Of a stretch of 64,000 bases of DNA, positions 62,293-64,000 are shown in pieces. Under the pieces are notes generated by a model. The model made no database searches. It was given only the letters and a program-made list of their open reading frames with translations, and was not told the DNA's origin. The stretch's first letter is position 1, and each line of letters begins with the position of its first letter. Position numbers and translations under genes: made by a program. Source of the stretch: Mycobacterium sp. D16Q13 (GTDB lineage Bacteria; Actinomycetota; Actinomycetes; Mycobacteriales; Mycobacteriaceae); NCBI RefSeq assembly GCF_002013375.1, contig NZ_MAEW01000019.1, forward strand, positions 62,001 through 126,000, given 5' to 3'.

Positions 62293-64000
62293 GTGCTCAC
62301 CGAGATTCGCATCGAGTCCCTTGGCGCCATCCCTGCTGCCACCGCGGAGTTCGACAGCGGGCTGACCGTGCTGACCGGCGAAACCGGCGCCGGTAAGACC
62401 ATGGTGGTCACCAGTTTGCATCTGCTCGGCGGCGCGCGCGCGGACGCCAACCGGGTGCGGGCGGGTGCGGACCGTGCCGTGGTCGAGGGCCGATTTCTCA
62501 CGACCGATCCGCTGGGCGCCGAGCCCACCGATGTCACCGAGGTGCTGGATTCCTCGGGAGCGCAACGGGACGACGACGGCAGCGTGATCGCGGCGCGCTC
62601 GGTGACCTCAGATGGCCGCTCCCGCGCGTACCTGGGTGGACGCAGCGTGCCCGCCAAGTCACTCGCTAGCTTCACCGCGGGTCTGCTCACGGTGCACGGC
62701 CAGAACGACCAGCTGCGTCTGATGCGCCCCGAGCAGCAGCTCGCGGCATTGGACAGATTCGCCTCGGAAGGTCCGGCCAGTATCGAGGCGTTACTGACCA
62801 CCTACCGCAAGCTGCGCGAGGAATGGCTCACCGCGCGGCGCGACCTCATCGACCGCACCAACCGGGCGCGTGAGCTCGCGCAGGAAGCCGACCGACTTGG
62901 ATTCGCGCTCAACGAGATCGATGCCGTCGACCCCAAACCGGGGGAGGACGATCAACTCACCGCCGAGATCCATCGCCTGTCCGAACTCGACGCGCTGCGT
63001 GATGCGGCGGCCTCCGCGCGTGCGGCGCTGGCGGGCTCGGATTCGAATGGCGCGGCCGACGATTCCCATTCGGCGATCGATCGCATCGCGAAGGCCAAGG
63101 TTCTGCTGGAGGCCACCGACGATGCCGCACTGCGGGCTCTGGCGCCACAATTGGCCGAGGCGCTCGCGGTGGTCAGTGACGTATCCCGTGAGCTGACCGC
63201 GTTTACCGACGAATTGCCGAGTGATGCAAGCACGCTCGAGGGGAAGCTGGCACGCCAGGGACAGTTGCGCACGCTGACCCGCAAGTACGCCGCCAACCTC
63301 GATGGGGTGATCGCGTGGGCGCAGGAGGCACGCGGCAGGCTGGCCGAGGTCGACACCTCCGAAGAAACACTCAATGCCATCTCCGCCCGCGTGGATCGAC
63401 TCGCCAGCGAACTGGCCACCGCCGCAACAGGTCTGACCAAGGCACGTACCAAGGCAGCCAAGGCGCTGGGCAAAGCCGTCACTGCCGAGCTGGCGGGTCT
63501 GGCGATGGACCGAGCCGCGTTCACCATCGCCGTGGAGCCCATTCCGGCTCGCACCGATGATGTGGCGCCCTTGACGCTGCCGTCCGGGCAGACGGTGCAC
63601 GCCGGATCAGCGGGTGCCGATGCCGTCGAATTCGGATTCGCCGCGCATCGCGACAACCCCATGCTGCCGCTGGCCAAGAGCGCATCCGGTGGCGAGCTCT
63701 CGCGCGTAATGCTGGCCCTCGAGGTGGTGCTTGCCGCCTCGACTGCCGGGACCACCATGGTGTTCGACGAAGTCGATGCGGGTGTGGGCGGCCGTGCGGC
63801 CGTGCAGATCGGCAGGCGGTTGGCCAAGCTGGCGCACACCCACCAGGTGATCGTCGTGACGCACCTGCCCCAGGTCGCCGCGTTCGCCGATATCCACCTC
63901 ACGGTCGACCGGGTAAGCAGCAAGGGCAGCGGCGTGCGCCGTCTGGACGACGAGGATCGGGTTGCCGAGCTGGCCCGGATGCTCGCCGGGCTCGGCGACT
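62293..64000 (+). CDS. recN: DNA repair protein RecN (3' end outside the window)
   Basis: 569 residues visible, cut by the window end; a full RecN is about 585-590. SMC-like ATPase that gathers broken DNA ends for recombination. Walker A GETGAGKT (29-36), coiled coils in the middle (about 165-370), the ABC signature SASGGELSRVMLALE and Walker B VFDEVDAGVGG. GTG 62293, two bases after the nadK stop, with GGGGAAGG just upstream. Last gene of the TPR-HAD-tlyA-nadK-recN run. Confidence 0.95.
   Translation, partial: MLTEIRIESLGAIPAATAEFDSGLTVLTGETGAGKTMVVTSLHLLGGARADANRVRAGADRAVVEGRFLTTDPLGAEPTDVTEVLDSSGAQRDDDGSVIAARSVTSDGRSRAYLGGRSVPAKSLASFTAGLLTVHGQNDQLRLMRPEQQLAALDRFASEGPASIEALLTTYRKLREEWLTARRDLIDRTNRARELAQEADRLGFALNEIDAVDPKPGEDDQLTAEIHRLSELDALRDAAASARAALAGSDSNGAADDSHSAIDRIAKAKVLLEATDDAALRALAPQLAEALAVVSDVSRELTAFTDELPSDASTLEGKLARQGQLRTLTRKYAANLDGVIAWAQEARGRLAEVDTSEETLNAISARVDRLASELATAATGLTKARTKAAKALGKAVTAELAGLAMDRAAFTIAVEPIPARTDDVAPLTLPSGQTVHAGSAGADAVEFGFAAHRDNPMLPLAKSASGGELSRVMLALEVVLAASTAGTTMVFDEVDAGVGGRAAVQIGRRLAKLAHTHQVIVVTHLPQVAAFADIHLTVDRVSSKGSGVRRLDDEDRVAELARMLAGLGD

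Overview
The window is a high-GC actinobacterial chromosome segment whose gene order matches the mycobacterial core: uvrB, usp, MBL hydrolase, uvrA, lysX, infC-rpmI-rplT-tsnR, pheST, argCJBDFRGH, an Rv1683-type lipase/ligase, mpg, tyrS, tlyA, nadK, recN. An MmpS/MmpL pair, an MspA-type porin, LysX and an ABC-F gene in this arrangement point to a rapidly growing mycobacterium of the Mycobacteroides abscessus/chelonae type. Species is inferred from protein character and synteny recalled from memory, not from a search. I see no insertion sequence, prophage, CRISPR array or rRNA.

Layout. 1-4.7 kb: mmpS-mmpL envelope exporter behind a 14-bp palindrome, then two small secreted proteins. 4.7-16.3 kb: an oxidoreductase and a DUF402 protein; uvrB and uvrA, both behind RecA-independent DNA-damage (RecA-NDp/PafBC-type) promoter motifs; a divergent soxR/MFS-exporter pair with a SoxR box in a 19-bp spacer; an M20 lipoprotein peptidase, a universal stress protein and an MBL hydrolase. 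16.3-26.6 kb: an acyl-CoA ligase, a membrane esterase, DUF1844-lysX, then infC (ATC start, attenuator-like leader)-rpmI-rplT-tsnR and an SDR. 26.7-34 kb: tRNA-Cys, a porin operon, an MpaB-type oxygenase, a class III cyclase with a rhomboid-like protein, an alkylation-repair operon (Ada-AlkA fusion + Ogt) and a small membrane protein. 34-46.3 kb: pheST and the eight-gene arginine operon behind a pair of ARG boxes. 46.3-49.7 kb: three overlapping single-span membrane proteins converging on a polytopic membrane protein. 49.7-64 kb: hydrolase/acyl-CoA-synthetase fusion, Trm112-like protein, mpg, ADP-ribosylglycohydrolase, tyrS, ABC-F, a TPR-like protein, G3P-phosphatase-type HAD, tlyA, nadK and a recN cut by the window edge.

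Recurring themes. Many genes look leaderless: a TAnnnT -10 box ends 6-8 nt before the start codon, and twice that box is built on the stop codon of the upstream gene. Within operons, genes usually overlap by 1-8 nt (ATGA, GTGA). DNA repair is over-represented (uvrB, uvrA, ada-alkA, ogt, mpg, recN). The most unusual features are a 25-bp repeat that codes the N-terminal extension of both argJ and tyrS (with a relative before the TPR-like gene), the overlapping trio after argH, and an ADP-ribosylglycohydrolase overlapping mpg.
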